Below are positions 9,938 through 19,215 of a DNA stretch of 64,000 nt, piece by piece. How positions within the stretch are numbered: the first letter of the stretch is position 1; each line of letters begins with the position of its first letter. A program made the translations under genes and the position numbers. The notes under the pieces were generated by a model, which was not told the DNA's origin, ran no database searches, and saw nothing but the letters and a program-made list of their open reading frames with translations. Source of the DNA: Tessaracoccus flavescens (lineage in GTDB: Bacteria; Actinomycetota; Actinomycetes; Propionibacteriales; Propionibacteriaceae); contig NZ_CP019607.1 of assembly GCF_001998865.1 (NCBI RefSeq), positions 3,162,001 through 3,226,000 on the forward strand. Direction: 5' to 3'.

Positions 9938-10918
9938 TCAGGCGAAGCGGACCATGTTGTTGAGGATCTCCTTGGTGACCCACTGGTACGTGCCGCCGCG
10001 GTACTCGATCACCTTTGCGGTGGCGTAGCTGCGGCAGCCGTTGCGGCCGGTGACGGCGGAGTCGCAGTCGGTGCGCCACTTGCGACCGTCAGCCGCGGTC
10101 CAGGTGCCCTTGTTGGCGAGCGGGTTCTTGCCCCAGGTGGAGCGGGGGATCGGGGCGTAGGTCAGGTTGTTGAACACCCAGCCGGTCGACTGGACGAAGC
10201 GGCCTGACTTATAGGAAACGGTGGTCGCCTGGATCTCGGTGCGGCAGCGCCTGGTCGTCGAGTACGGCTCGCACAACGTGCGCCAGGTTCGCCCGTTGAC
10301 GTGATGGGTGCCGGGAGTCAGGTAGATGTCGACGGTGGTGCCGCCGCCGGTGCCCGTGAAGCCACGGCACTGGTCTTCGGCGCTGCCGCGCACGACGTTG
10401 CGGCTGCCGGTCGGGGCGGGCCGGTTCTCCTTGCACTGGAGATTGCCGTTGACGGTGTTCGAGTTCACCGACTTGGCCCCGGCTGGGTTCTTGAAGAGCT
10501 GGATGTCGCCGTCGACGGTGTTGCTGCTCAGCGCGATGGCTGCGCGGCCCTCCTCGAGCTGGATGTTGCCGCCGACGCGGGTGCCGCTGACGGAGACCGA
10601 GGTGGAGGTGTACTTGGCCTGGAGGTCGCCGTCGATGCGCGAGTTGGTGACGGCGACAGCGCGGGCCGACTCGGCCTGGACGTTGCCCTCGACGGAGGCC
10701 CCCCGGAGCGTGACGCTCGCGCCGCTCGAGACCTTGACATCGCCGTCGACGGTTGTGGTGATGGTGCAGGTCGCGCCGGAGGGGACGACGACGGTGTCAC
10801 CGACGGGAGAGGAGAGGGTGCCTCGGCAGGTGACATCTGCTGCTGCCGTCGGGGCCGTGATGACTGCGCCGCTGAGCACGATGGCCGTCGCTGCGGCGAC
10901 GGTGAGGCTTCGCAACAT
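9938..10918 (-). CDS. Secreted beta-helix-like repeat protein with duplicated C-terminal module
   Basis: A 326-residue exported protein of unrecognised function. Residues 1-27 are a Sec signal peptide ending TAAA. Residues about 55-165 contain six imperfect repeats of about 20 residues, each opening with the pattern [VI]-x-G-[DN]-[VIL]-[QK] (VDGDVK, VEGNVQ, IDGDLQ, VGGNIQ, VDGDIQ, VNGNLQ), which is what a right-handed beta-helix or bactofilin-like stack looks like. Residues about 205-326 are two copies of a roughly 55-residue module containing GR-x-WRT-x-C, a second CR, then V-x-Y and NN. The two cysteines per copy may form disulfides. It sits alone between terminators. A cell-surface or polymer-forming role is inference. 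Confidence 0.75.
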   Translation of the reverse strand: MLRSLTVAAATAIVLSGAVITAPTAAADVTCRGTLSSPVGDTVVVPSGATCTITTTVDGDVKVSSGASVTLRGASVEGNVQAESARAVAVTNSRIDGDLQAKYTSTSVSVSGTRVGGNIQLEEGRAAIALSSNTVDGDIQLFKNPAGAKSVNSNTVNGNLQCKENRPAPTGSRNVVRGSAEDQCRGFTGTGGGTTVDIYLTPGTHHVNGRTWRTLCEPYSTTRRCRTEIQATTVSYKSGRFVQSTGWVFNNLTYAPIPRSTWGKNPLANKGTWTAADGRKWRTDCDSAVTGRNGCRSYATAKVIEYRGGTYQWVTKEILNNMVRFA

Positions 10919-10936
10919 GGTGATCCTTTCGGGAGG

Positions 10937-10965
10937 GTGTCAGCGGCACTCGTTGCCGCTGACAC
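10937..10965 (-). terminator. Hairpin after the amidotransferase gene
   Basis: A perfect 12-bp stem (GTGTCAGCGGCA) with a CTCGT loop lies between the amidotransferase stop and the secreted-protein start. No clear U-tract follows, so termination is likely but not certain. Confidence 0.65.
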
Positions 10966-10971
10966 GCTCAT

Positions 10972-11751
10972 TCAAGGGATCACTGATGAGTCTTCCAGGG
11001 GAGTTTCGATGAGAGACCTCTCACGAAGGCGTGCGATGCTCACGAAGTTGGTCAGCAGCCGGTGTACCTCCGGCGCGAGGACCGCGCCCCGCGCGAAGAC
11101 CACGAGCTCCTCGGTCGCCTCGGGCGGGAAGTAGCCTGCGGTGCTGTAGATCCGGATCCGCGTCGCCATGCCCTCCTGGTCGAGCTCCGGGTGGAACTGG
11201 GTCGCGTACACGTTGCGTCCGACCCTGAAGGCCTGGACAGGGCAGAGGTCGCCCGAGGCGAGCAGCACCGCGTCTGGGGCCAAGTCCCGCGACGCCTCCT
11301 TGTGCCCGACGAACGCCGTGAGCTGGTCGGGAACCCCGTCGAAGAGGGGGTCGGCGCGACCCTCGTCGGTGAGTCGCACCACGGCGACCCTGACCTCCTC
11401 CCCGTAGGTGCGGTCCACGCGGCCGCCCAACCTGCTGGAGAGGGCGCCGATGCCGTAGCAGAGTCCGAGGAACGGCAGGTCGCGTTCGACCACCTCGTCG
11501 ATGACGGTGCCGAGGTCGCGCTCCACGCGCAGTTGCAGGTCCGTCTTCGGGTCGTCACTCGCGTTGAACGGGCCCCCGCCCAGGAAGACGCCGGCGAACT
11601 TGTCCAGGTCGACGCGTGGCAGCGGTGCCTCCTCGACGCGCATCTGGACCACGTCCTCGTCCGTCAGACCCGACAGCCTGACGACGGCCTCGCGCTCGCC
11701 CTCCGCCGCGGCATCCTCGGGTCGCGTGCTCAGCAACAGGAAGGGCTTCAC
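10972..11751 (-). CDS. Class I glutamine amidotransferase domain protein
   Basis: A 259-residue stand-alone GATase1 protein of the GuaA-like group. The triad is visible: nucleophilic cysteine in FLGLCYGIG (C98), histidine and glutamate in QFHPE (H187, E189). Such enzymes release ammonia from glutamine for a partner synthase or, in the YfeJ/PuuD-like branch, hydrolyse gamma-glutamyl compounds. It starts with GTG overlapping the stop of the GCS2-type ligase (GTGA), so the two are translationally coupled; a linked gamma-glutamyl pathway is plausible but unproven. Confidence 0.82.
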   Translation of the reverse strand: MKPFLLLSTRPEDAAAEGEREAVVRLSGLTDEDVVQMRVEEAPLPRVDLDKFAGVFLGGGPFNASDDPKTDLQLRVERDLGTVIDEVVERDLPFLGLCYGIGALSSRLGGRVDRTYGEEVRVAVVRLTDEGRADPLFDGVPDQLTAFVGHKEASRDLAPDAVLLASGDLCPVQAFRVGRNVYATQFHPELDQEGMATRIRIYSTAGYFPPEATEELVVFARGAVLAPEVHRLLTNFVSIARLRERSLIETPLEDSSVIP

Positions 11752-12884
11752 CTGTTCTCCTTGAACGTCGGCGTACCCGCTCGCAGTTCGTCGACAAGCA
11801 GGCGGGTGGCGGCGACGGCGCCGCCGTCACCCGCGGCCCGTCGCTGTCGAAGATAGCTCGGTCCGCCGCGCACCAGGCGCCGGACGTCCTCCAGGTTCTC
11901 GGAGCAGCCGAGCTGTTCGGCGATCGGGGTGAGCTCGTCGACCCAGCGGATGATGCCGTCGCGCACATGGATGAGGTACTCCTCCTTGCGCGGGGTGATC
12001 ACATCGGCGGCCAGCCCGTATCGTGCCGCCCGCCACTTGTTCTCCCGCATGAACCAGTAGGGGAGCCGCTCGATCGGCTCGCCGACGGCGATCGCGCGCG
12101 ACATCCGCTCGACGAGGCACTGGCTGAATGCGGTGAGTGCTCCGATCTCCATCAGCGTCGGCACCGAGTCCATGATCCGGTTCTCGACGGTGCCCCACCC
12201 GGACGGCCTGACGTCCCACCGGATCTCGGAGGGGTTCTGGATCAGGCCGACCCCCTCGAGTTGGGAGGCGAACTTCTCCAGTTCGGCCCAGTTCTCCATG
12301 TGGTACGGAAGGCCGTTCGTGGGCAACTGCTGGAACATCATCGTGCGCTGCGAGGCGAACTGCGTGTCCTCACCCATCCAGAAGGGCGATGCCGCGGACA
12401 TCGCGATGAAGTACGGCGTGAAGCGCGCAATGCCGTCGACGATGGGAAGGGCCTTGTCACGGTGGTCGATGCCGGTGTGGATGTGCAGGCCGTTGATCGC
12501 CATCCGCCGACCCCACCATGCGTTGCGCTCGCTGACGCGCCGGTACTGCGGCTTGTCTCCGGGCTTCTGCAGGGTCGGGTCTCCGAACGGATGGGCACCC
12601 GCGCCCATCAGCGTGAGCCCCCTCGGCTCCAGCACGGAAAGCGACCGCTCCAGCAGCGCGCGCATCTCGTCCATCGCGGTGGGCACCGACTGGTGAACGC
12701 CCGTGACGAGTTCGATCATCGAGGTGAGGTACTCGCGCCGGATCGGCCCGTCGGTCGCGTCCTCGACGGTCTCCAGGAGGACCTCTGCCCCCGGGACCTG
12801 CTCGAGCGTGGCCGCGTCGACGACCGCCAGTTCCCACTCGATGCCGATGCTCGACTGGCGTGACTCACCGAAAGCGATCTTCAC
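11748..12884 (-). CDS. Carboxylate-amine ligase, GCS2/YbdK family
   Basis: A 378-residue member of the glutamate-cysteine ligase type 2 superfamily, the usual length of YbdK proteins. Recognisable segments are IGIEWELAVVD (15-25), REYLTSMIELVTG (about 51-63), NGLHIHTGID and WDVRPSGWGTVENRIMD. YbdK-type enzymes can join glutamate to cysteine or other amines using ATP, but actinomycetes make mycothiol rather than glutathione, so the natural substrate is unclear. GGGGAGG precedes the ATG by 2-3 nt. It is first in a two-gene operon with the glutamine amidotransferase. Confidence 0.88.
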   Translation of the reverse strand: MKIAFGESRQSSIGIEWELAVVDAATLEQVPGAEVLLETVEDATDGPIRREYLTSMIELVTGVHQSVPTAMDEMRALLERSLSVLEPRGLTLMGAGAHPFGDPTLQKPGDKPQYRRVSERNAWWGRRMAINGLHIHTGIDHRDKALPIVDGIARFTPYFIAMSAASPFWMGEDTQFASQRTMMFQQLPTNGLPYHMENWAELEKFASQLEGVGLIQNPSEIRWDVRPSGWGTVENRIMDSVPTLMEIGALTAFSQCLVERMSRAIAVGEPIERLPYWFMRENKWRAARYGLAADVITPRKEEYLIHVRDGIIRWVDELTPIAEQLGCSENLEDVRRLVRGGPSYLRQRRAAGDGGAVAATRLLVDELRAGTPTFKENR

Positions 12885-13026
12885 ATGACCTCCCCTGCGG
12901 TAGGAGCAAACCCTAACAAGGGCCTTCGTCCAGCAGGGGCCTGCCCAGCAAACGGCGTCGTGAACGGCACGAAGCGTTCGGGGCCTCGAGCACTAAGCTT
13001 TGCCACGAAAGAGAGGACACTCACCC

Positions 13027-14229
13027 ATGTCGCTGTTCGATCGCGCCGAACTCGCCCCCGCAGACCCCATCCTCGGACTCACCGAGGCCTACAACGCCGA
13101 CACCCGCCCGGAAAAGGTCAACCTCGGTGTCGGGGTCTACCTCGGCGAGGACGGCAAGCTGCCTCTGATGGAGGCCGTCCGCGCGGCCGAGGAGCGGATC
13201 ACGCAGCAGCGAAGGGCGAAGGCCTACCTCGGGATCGACGGCATGCCCGCCTACCGCGACGCCGTGCGCGAACTGATCTTCGGCGCCGACTCCTCGGCCC
13301 TTGCCGACGCACGTGTGGCGACGGTGCAGAGCCTCGGCGGCACCGGAGCCCTGAAGATCGGCGCCGACCTGCTGCGCCAGCTCAGCCCGGAGGCCACCGT
13401 GCTGATCTCGAACCCCAGCTGGGAGAACCACCGGGCGCTGTTCACCCGCGCGGGCTTCGACGTCGAGACCTACCGCTACTACGACGCCGGGATCAAGGGC
13501 ATCGACTTCGACGGCATGCTCGAGGATCTCCGTGCGGCCGAGCCGGGCACCGTCGTGGTGCTGCACGCCTGCTGCCACAACCCCACCGGTTACGACCTCG
13601 GCTCCGAGCAGTGGGACGCGGTGATCGAGGTGCTCGCCGAGCGTCAGCTGATCCCCTTCCTCGACATGGCCTACCAGGGCTTCGGCTTCGGGATCGAGGA
13701 GGACGGCGCCGTCGTGGCCAAGTTCGTCGACTCCGGGCTCAACTTCCTGCTCTCCACCTCGTATTCCAAGTCGTTCAGCCTGTACGGCGAGCGGATCGGA
13801 TCGCTTTCGGTCGTGCTCGACTCGGCCGAGTCGGCCAAGAAGGTGCTCTCGCAACTGAAGATCGTGATCCGCACCAACTACTCCAACCCGCCCACCGAGG
13901 GCGCGGCCCTTGTCACCACCGTGCTCACCGACCCCGACCTGCGGCAGAGCTGGGAGGACGAGCTCGGCGCCATGCGCGAACGGATCAAGGACCTGCGCAA
14001 GGGCCTCGTCGACGGCCTGGCCTCCCGCGGCATCACCGACATGGGCTTCATCGCCGAACAGCTCGGCATGTTCAGCTACTCGGGTCTGACGAAGGAGCAG
14101 ATGGTCGCGCTGCGCACCGAGCACGGCGTCTACGGCCTCGACTCCGGGCGCATGTGCGTGGCCGCTCTGAACACCGGAAACCTGGACTACGTGGCTGACG
14201 CCATCGCTGCGGTGCGCGCCTCCGCCTGA
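13027..14229 (+). CDS. Aspartate/aromatic amino acid aminotransferase
   Basis: A 400-residue PLP enzyme of the AspC/TyrB type (aminotransferase fold I), transferring amino groups between aspartate or aromatic amino acids and 2-oxoglutarate. SLFDRAELAPADPILGL opens the protein, NLGVGVYLGEDGKLPL binds substrate, LHACCHNPTG and the Schiff-base lysine in STSYSKSFSLYGER (K248) form the active site, and SNPPTEGA follows. The ATG at 13027 has AGAGAGGA upstream; a longer in-frame start at 13000 lacks support. A TAAGCT -10-like element at about 12992 lies upstream. It is a single-gene unit ended by a hairpin. Confidence 0.92.
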   Translation: MSLFDRAELAPADPILGLTEAYNADTRPEKVNLGVGVYLGEDGKLPLMEAVRAAEERITQQRRAKAYLGIDGMPAYRDAVRELIFGADSSALADARVATVQSLGGTGALKIGADLLRQLSPEATVLISNPSWENHRALFTRAGFDVETYRYYDAGIKGIDFDGMLEDLRAAEPGTVVVLHACCHNPTGYDLGSEQWDAVIEVLAERQLIPFLDMAYQGFGFGIEEDGAVVAKFVDSGLNFLLSTSYSKSFSLYGERIGSLSVVLDSAESAKKVLSQLKIVIRTNYSNPPTEGAALVTTVLTDPDLRQSWEDELGAMRERIKDLRKGLVDGLASRGITDMGFIAEQLGMFSYSGLTKEQMVALRTEHGVYGLDSGRMCVAALNTGNLDYVADAIAAVRASA

Positions 14230-14242
14230 GGATCAACTGAGG

Positions 14243-14279
14243 TGCGGGTGAGGATGCCAGATTCGCATCGTCACCCGCA
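14243..14279. terminator. Terminator of the aminotransferase gene
   Basis: TGCGGGTGA at the left pairs with TCACCCGCA at the right, followed on the plus strand by TTTTGTT. It lies in the 110-bp convergent gap with recD. Confidence 0.8.
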
Positions 14280-14339
14280 TTTTGTTGGGTAGCCGTCGAC
14301 GGCACCACACCACGCGGGTCGGGGGAGAGTAGGCACCGG

Positions 14340-16055
14340 TCAGCCCGGTTCAGGGCCGGCGAGGCCGCTTGCCCGGCGGGCAGGCGTGCCGACCGCCTCG
14401 GCCAGCGCCTCCCAGGTGCCGTAGAGGCGGACGCCCTCACGCGCCCTCGTCACCGCCGTGTACAGCAGTTCGCGGGTCAGTAGCGGGGAACCCTGCGGCG
14501 GAAGCACGACGGAGACGCGGTCGAACTGGCTGCCCTGGCTCTTGTGGATCGTCATGGCGTGCAGATCCGTCGCGTCGTCGAGCAGCGAGGGCGCGACCCA
14601 CAAGGCGCCCTCCGGGCGGTCGACGACAGCGACGAGCTCGTCGTCTGCCCTCCGCACCACGACTGCGGTGTCGCCGTTGCTGAACAGGTCGCTGTTGCGC
14701 TGGATGAGAAGAGGCTGGCCCGCGTAGTGCCGGGCGTCGAAGCCGTAGTCGTCGAGTTCGGTGCTCAGCCAGGCCCGCAGCGACCGCGCCCAGTGCGTGA
14801 CGCCGAAGGGGCCCTCGCGGTGCCCACACAGGACACGGTGCCTGTTGAGCGCTTTGTTGGCCGCGTCGCCCTCGCCATCGATGGCGTGCCCCCGCACCGA
14901 CGTGGCCGTGGCGAGAGAGTCGTGGCGAAGCGTCGGGAGGGTGGAGGGGTCCACCTCTGCGCTGAACACGACCAGTTCGATGGTCTCGGCCGACTCGACC
15001 GCAGCGCGGGCGGCCTCGGCGTCGCCCTCGAGGATGGCGTCGGCGAGGTAGTTGATCTCGGGGTTCGACCGGTAGTTGTTCTGCAGCCTGGCAAGGCTTC
15101 CTCCCGGCTCCATCACGAGGTCGTCGGCGCTCTCGATGTCGGCGAGCACCGCACCGGCCTCGACCGAGCGGAGCTGGTGCGGGTCGCCGAGCAGGATCAG
15201 GCGGGAGCGTTCGGAGAGGGCGGAGACAAGGGCGGTCATCAGTTCGAGCGAGACCATCGACGTCTCGTCGACGACGACCACGTCGTAGGGGAGCGGATTG
15301 TCGGGACCGAACTCGCTCCCGCTGGAGCGGGGACGCAGGCCGAGCAGCTTGTGCAGGGTGCCTCCCCAGGTGTGGCCCGTCGCCCCACCCACCTCCTGCA
15401 GCAGCCGGGCGGCGGCCTTGCCCGTCGGCGCGCAGAGAGCCACCCTCGGAGCGGTCGGTGCGAGAGCCTCGAGGATGCGCGCGACAATCGTCGTCTTGCC
15501 CGTGCCTGGGCCGCCGGTGATCACCGTCGTCAGGTGGGAAAGGGCGGCGGTGACGGCCGCGCGCTGGTGCTCATCGAGGCGTTCATCTGTGGCGAATTCC
15601 ACCTGGACCGGGTCGCTCCCGATGCCGCTGCGGGCCCGCAGCAGCTCCGCGAGGGCCCGCTCCTGCCGCCAGTACCGGTCGAGGTAGAGCAGCGACCCGT
15701 CCAGACGGAAGGGGGCCTCCACCTCTGGCGTGGTGGCGACGGTCGCGGACTCTGCGACCCGGCGCAGCCACGACTGCGCATCTGGCCACGGCAGTTCGAG
15801 CCAGGCGGCCTCGGTCGTACCGTCGTCCAGATCGGCCTCAGGCTGGAGCCGCTCGGCCGCGCTCGCGAGGTCGACGCAGACGGACCCGAGCCGGAGCTCC
15901 CGCACGGCCAACGCGCAGGCGAGGATCACTTCAGGGTCGGCCTCGCCGGTCAACTGGGCCAGCCTCCGAGCGAGGTGGAAGTCGATCAGGCGCAGCATGC
16001 CCGCCTCGCAGAACGTTCGCAGCGTCCCGGTGGCGGCGATGGGCAGTTCAGCCAC
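14340..16055 (-). CDS. recD: Exodeoxyribonuclease V alpha subunit RecD
   Basis: The 5'-3' helicase subunit of RecBCD, 571 residues (E. coli RecD is 608). Walker A GGPGTGKTTI is near residue 180, the DEAD-like VVVDETSMVS near 270, and the C-terminal helicase motif TIHKSQGSQFDRVSV near 515. The start is taken as the GTG at 16055 (MAELPIAAT) because GGGAGGT lies just upstream; it overlaps recB by 8 bp. Last gene of the recC-recB-recD operon. Confidence 0.93.
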   Translation of the reverse strand: MAELPIAATGTLRTFCEAGMLRLIDFHLARRLAQLTGEADPEVILACALAVRELRLGSVCVDLASAAERLQPEADLDDGTTEAAWLELPWPDAQSWLRRVAESATVATTPEVEAPFRLDGSLLYLDRYWRQERALAELLRARSGIGSDPVQVEFATDERLDEHQRAAVTAALSHLTTVITGGPGTGKTTIVARILEALAPTAPRVALCAPTGKAAARLLQEVGGATGHTWGGTLHKLLGLRPRSSGSEFGPDNPLPYDVVVVDETSMVSLELMTALVSALSERSRLILLGDPHQLRSVEAGAVLADIESADDLVMEPGGSLARLQNNYRSNPEINYLADAILEGDAEAARAAVESAETIELVVFSAEVDPSTLPTLRHDSLATATSVRGHAIDGEGDAANKALNRHRVLCGHREGPFGVTHWARSLRAWLSTELDDYGFDARHYAGQPLLIQRNSDLFSNGDTAVVVRRADDELVAVVDRPEGALWVAPSLLDDATDLHAMTIHKSQGSQFDRVSVVLPPQGSPLLTRELLYTAVTRAREGVRLYGTWEALAEAVGTPARRASGLAGPEPG

Positions 16056-19000
16056 GATGACCTCCCAGCAGTTCGGAGGCGGCAAGCACGAAGGCCGCAG
16101 GCGGGTACCAGCCGAACACCCCGCAGGTGGTGCCGTCTATGACGGGGGTGTCCGGCCCGGCCATGCCCCTGACGAAGAGGTACCCGACCCCGCCCAGGTG
16201 GGTCTCCGGGTCGTATCCGGGAAGGCGGAGGCTGAGGTGGCGGTGCAGCGCGACGCAGTAGAGGCTGGCCTGCAGCGGATAGTGGGCCTGCATCATCGCC
16301 TCGGCCATCGAGGGTGCGGTGTAGTGAGCCAAGGTGAGTGGATCGGAAGGTGAGGGACTGAGCCGGTTCGTCTTGTAGTCGACCACGACGAAGCGACCGT
16401 CTGCCAGGCGCAGCACGGCGTCGATCGACCCCGTCAGGAAACCGTTGAGCACGGCTGGCGCGGCCTCGGAGGAGGCGAGGCGTCGCGGATAGTCGGCGAG
16501 CGGGTCCTCCGGGGTCAGATGCTCGTCCATGAGCGCGGCAAGGTCGGCGAGGCTGGCCGGTGCGCCGGAGTCGGCCAGCGGGAGATCGAAGTCGAGCTCC
16601 GGCAGACGCGAGGAGGTGGGTAGATCGGACAGCGACTCGGTGGTCAGGGGGAGCAGTGGCGTCAGGCACACCTGTTCGAGGGCCGAGGCGAGCTGAGCCG
16701 ACTGTGCGGCGTCCAGCCCGTTGGCAGGGCCGAGCTCCGAGAGGAGCCTGGTGGCGCTCGCGGACAGGCGGGTCGGTGCCCAGTCAAGCTTCTCGAGCGC
16801 TTCGTGCACGAGGGTGCCGAAGCCGGCCCCAGCGGGTAGATCGGCCATCGGCGAGAGAGCCTGTAGCTCGGGTGGCACGTCGGTCACAGGGGTGAGGTCC
16901 AGATCTGCCGCCTCGTCGACGACGACCCGGAGGGCCGTCTCGTGGAGGCCCTGGGTGAGGCTGGAGTACGAGGTGCGGCGCCACGAGTGGTCGATGATCC
17001 TCGGCAATGTGGCGAGGGTGAGCGGGGCACCAGCATCCGGTACGACTGCGTCGACCTGGCCGGGGGGCGAGTCGTCGAGCAGCGAGTCGAAGACCGAGGC
17101 CAGCCGGATCAACCGGGTCTCGCCGTCCTTGCGGTGGCGCCATCCGTGCCGGGAGAGCAGTTGGCTGAGCGGGCCGTCGGAGCTGGCTCGTCGTGCGTCG
17201 CTGACGTGCCAGGCGACGGTGAGGTGGCAGGCGCGGGTCATCGCGACGTAGAGCAGGCGCAGCTCCTCCTCGATGTTCTGCCGGCTCACGTCCTTGGCCA
17301 GCTCGTCGCGCCAGTCGGGCCGCTCGCCGACGTAGAGGTGGCGGCGGTTGCCCTCGATGACTGAGAACGGCTGGTGGGTGCGGACCTGGCTGCCTCCCGT
17401 CTCGGGCAGCAGGACGACCGGGAACTCGAGCCCCTTCGCGGCATGCATGGTCATCACCCGGATGGCCTCGTCGTCGGACTCGATGCGGATGGAATCTGAC
17501 TCGTCCTCGTCGGACCCGCGCTCGGCGAGGACGGCGAGAAGGCCGGGCACCGTGTGGGCATCGCTCGCGTCGAGCAGTTCTGCGACGTGGAGCAGATCGG
17601 TGAGCCGGCGGGCGCCGTCGGCCTCGGCGAGGACGCGCGCGTCGAGGCCCGCGCCGCAACGCAGCACCGTGACGACGGCACCGATGCCGCCGGAGTCGAA
17701 GGCAAGGCTGAGCTCACGCACGAGCGTGCTCACCCGGGCCGGCTCCGGGCTGGAGTCGCCCAGAAGCTCTGCGAGCTGCGAGCCGATCAACGGGGTGAGC
17801 GCCGCGAGCCGGATGTGTGACTGGGTGGGGTCGGCCATCGCGCGCAGCAGCCGCTGCCAGTCGTCTGCGGCCTCCTGCTGCCAGACGGACTGGCTTCCGG
17901 TCAGCACCGCGGGCAGACCGGCGGCGGTGAGCACCGAGCGGATCTCCCTGGCCCGCGCGGTGGTGCGGGTCAGGACCGCGATGTCGCCGGGGCGAAGCGG
18001 AGCTCCGCCGTCGACGAAACGGGCGTGGCGCAGCAGCAGCCTGGCCTGGCGGACGAGATCGTGCTCGATCGCGGAGTCGGCGTCGACGCCGTCGCCCAGC
18101 TCATCGACCCCGCACCGGCGCAGCCACAGGCGCGATTCTCCAGGTACCGCCAGCCGCGTTGCGTGACTCGCGTCGACAGGGGTGACCTTCACCTCCGATG
18201 AGCCGAGCTCGGCATCGCCGAACAGCTCGATCACGCCCTGCACCAGCGGCCGGTCGGTGCGGTAGTTGGTGGCCAGCGTCTGCACGTCGGCGCGTTCCCT
18301 TGCCCTCAGGTAGCTGCCCAGGTCGGCGCCCCGGAATCCGTAGATCGACTGCTTGGGATCGCCGATCAGGATCGTCGGACGCTCGGCGGCGACGAATGCG
18401 CGCTCGATGATGTCCCACTGCTGCGGATCGGTGTCCTGGAACTCGTCGACGAGCACGACCGGGAACCGGGTGGCCAGCCTCTCGCGCACCAGGTCGCCGG
18501 TGCGGGGGTCGGTGAGGGCCGCCCGCAGCCGCTCGATCACATCGTCGAAGGTGCAGATGCCCTCGGTGACCTTCCTGGCGGCGTAGAGCTCGCGGACGGC
18601 CGCCGCGAAGTCGTGCCGGGGGCCGTCCTCCGGCAGCAGCGGCAGCGGCGTCTCGCAGGCCGCGATGCCGATGGTCATGGCGTCCTTCGCCGTGAAAGGC
18701 GGATCGGGCTCGTCGCGGTGGAAGCGGAGGTAGGTGTCGCTGGCGCACTGGCGGGCGAGCTCGCGGTCGTCTGGCCCGACGACCTCCGCCGGGTCCCAGT
18801 CGCCGAGCACGCCCAGCTCGCGCAGCATCGACTCGCAGAACGCGTGGGTGGTCAGGATCGTCGCCTCGTTGTAGCGCTCGAGGGCGGCCGCGATCCGGTC
18901 GCGATGCGTCTTCGCGTCTTTCGACATGAGAAGCCTGTCGACCGCATCCGCCTCCGTGGGGGTCGTTCCCGCGAGGTGCTGTTCCAGCTGCTGCAGCGTG

Positions 19001-19215
19001 TGGTGCAGCCGCTTGAAAACACGGCTGCGCAGCTCACCCGCGGCGTGGTTGCCGAAGGTGATCATCAGCAGCTGCGTGACATCGAGATCGGGCCGTTCGG
19101 CGAGGAACCTGGTGGCGAGGGCGGCGATCGCATAGGTCTTGCCCGTGCCCGCGCTGGCCTCAAGCAGCGTCGTGGTCGTGGGGAGCGGGCCGGTGAGATC
19201 GAAGGCGTGCATCAT
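16048..19215 (-). CDS. recB: Exodeoxyribonuclease V beta subunit RecB
   Basis: A 1055-residue UvrD-type 3'-5' helicase with a C-terminal nuclease. Walker A ASAGTGKT is at 20-27, motif II VDEFQDTDPQQW near 255, VMTMHAAKGLEFP near 590, and the PD-(D/E)XK nuclease core is at VVVDYKTNRLS near 943 with QASLYCVAL behind it. With RecC and RecD it processes double-strand breaks for RecA loading. The ATG at 19215 is preceded by GGAGGT and overlaps the recC stop (ATGA). Confidence 0.95.
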   Translation of the reverse strand: MMHAFDLTGPLPTTTTLLEASAGTGKTYAIAALATRFLAERPDLDVTQLLMITFGNHAAGELRSRVFKRLHHTLQQLEQHLAGTTPTEADAVDRLLMSKDAKTHRDRIAAALERYNEATILTTHAFCESMLRELGVLGDWDPAEVVGPDDRELARQCASDTYLRFHRDEPDPPFTAKDAMTIGIAACETPLPLLPEDGPRHDFAAAVRELYAARKVTEGICTFDDVIERLRAALTDPRTGDLVRERLATRFPVVLVDEFQDTDPQQWDIIERAFVAAERPTILIGDPKQSIYGFRGADLGSYLRARERADVQTLATNYRTDRPLVQGVIELFGDAELGSSEVKVTPVDASHATRLAVPGESRLWLRRCGVDELGDGVDADSAIEHDLVRQARLLLRHARFVDGGAPLRPGDIAVLTRTTARAREIRSVLTAAGLPAVLTGSQSVWQQEAADDWQRLLRAMADPTQSHIRLAALTPLIGSQLAELLGDSSPEPARVSTLVRELSLAFDSGGIGAVVTVLRCGAGLDARVLAEADGARRLTDLLHVAELLDASDAHTVPGLLAVLAERGSDEDESDSIRIESDDEAIRVMTMHAAKGLEFPVVLLPETGGSQVRTHQPFSVIEGNRRHLYVGERPDWRDELAKDVSRQNIEEELRLLYVAMTRACHLTVAWHVSDARRASSDGPLSQLLSRHGWRHRKDGETRLIRLASVFDSLLDDSPPGQVDAVVPDAGAPLTLATLPRIIDHSWRRTSYSSLTQGLHETALRVVVDEAADLDLTPVTDVPPELQALSPMADLPAGAGFGTLVHEALEKLDWAPTRLSASATRLLSELGPANGLDAAQSAQLASALEQVCLTPLLPLTTESLSDLPTSSRLPELDFDLPLADSGAPASLADLAALMDEHLTPEDPLADYPRRLASSEAAPAVLNGFLTGSIDAVLRLADGRFVVVDYKTNRLSPSPSDPLTLAHYTAPSMAEAMMQAHYPLQASLYCVALHRHLSLRLPGYDPETHLGGVGYLFVRGMAGPDTPVIDGTTCGVFGWYPPAAFVLAASELLGGHRG

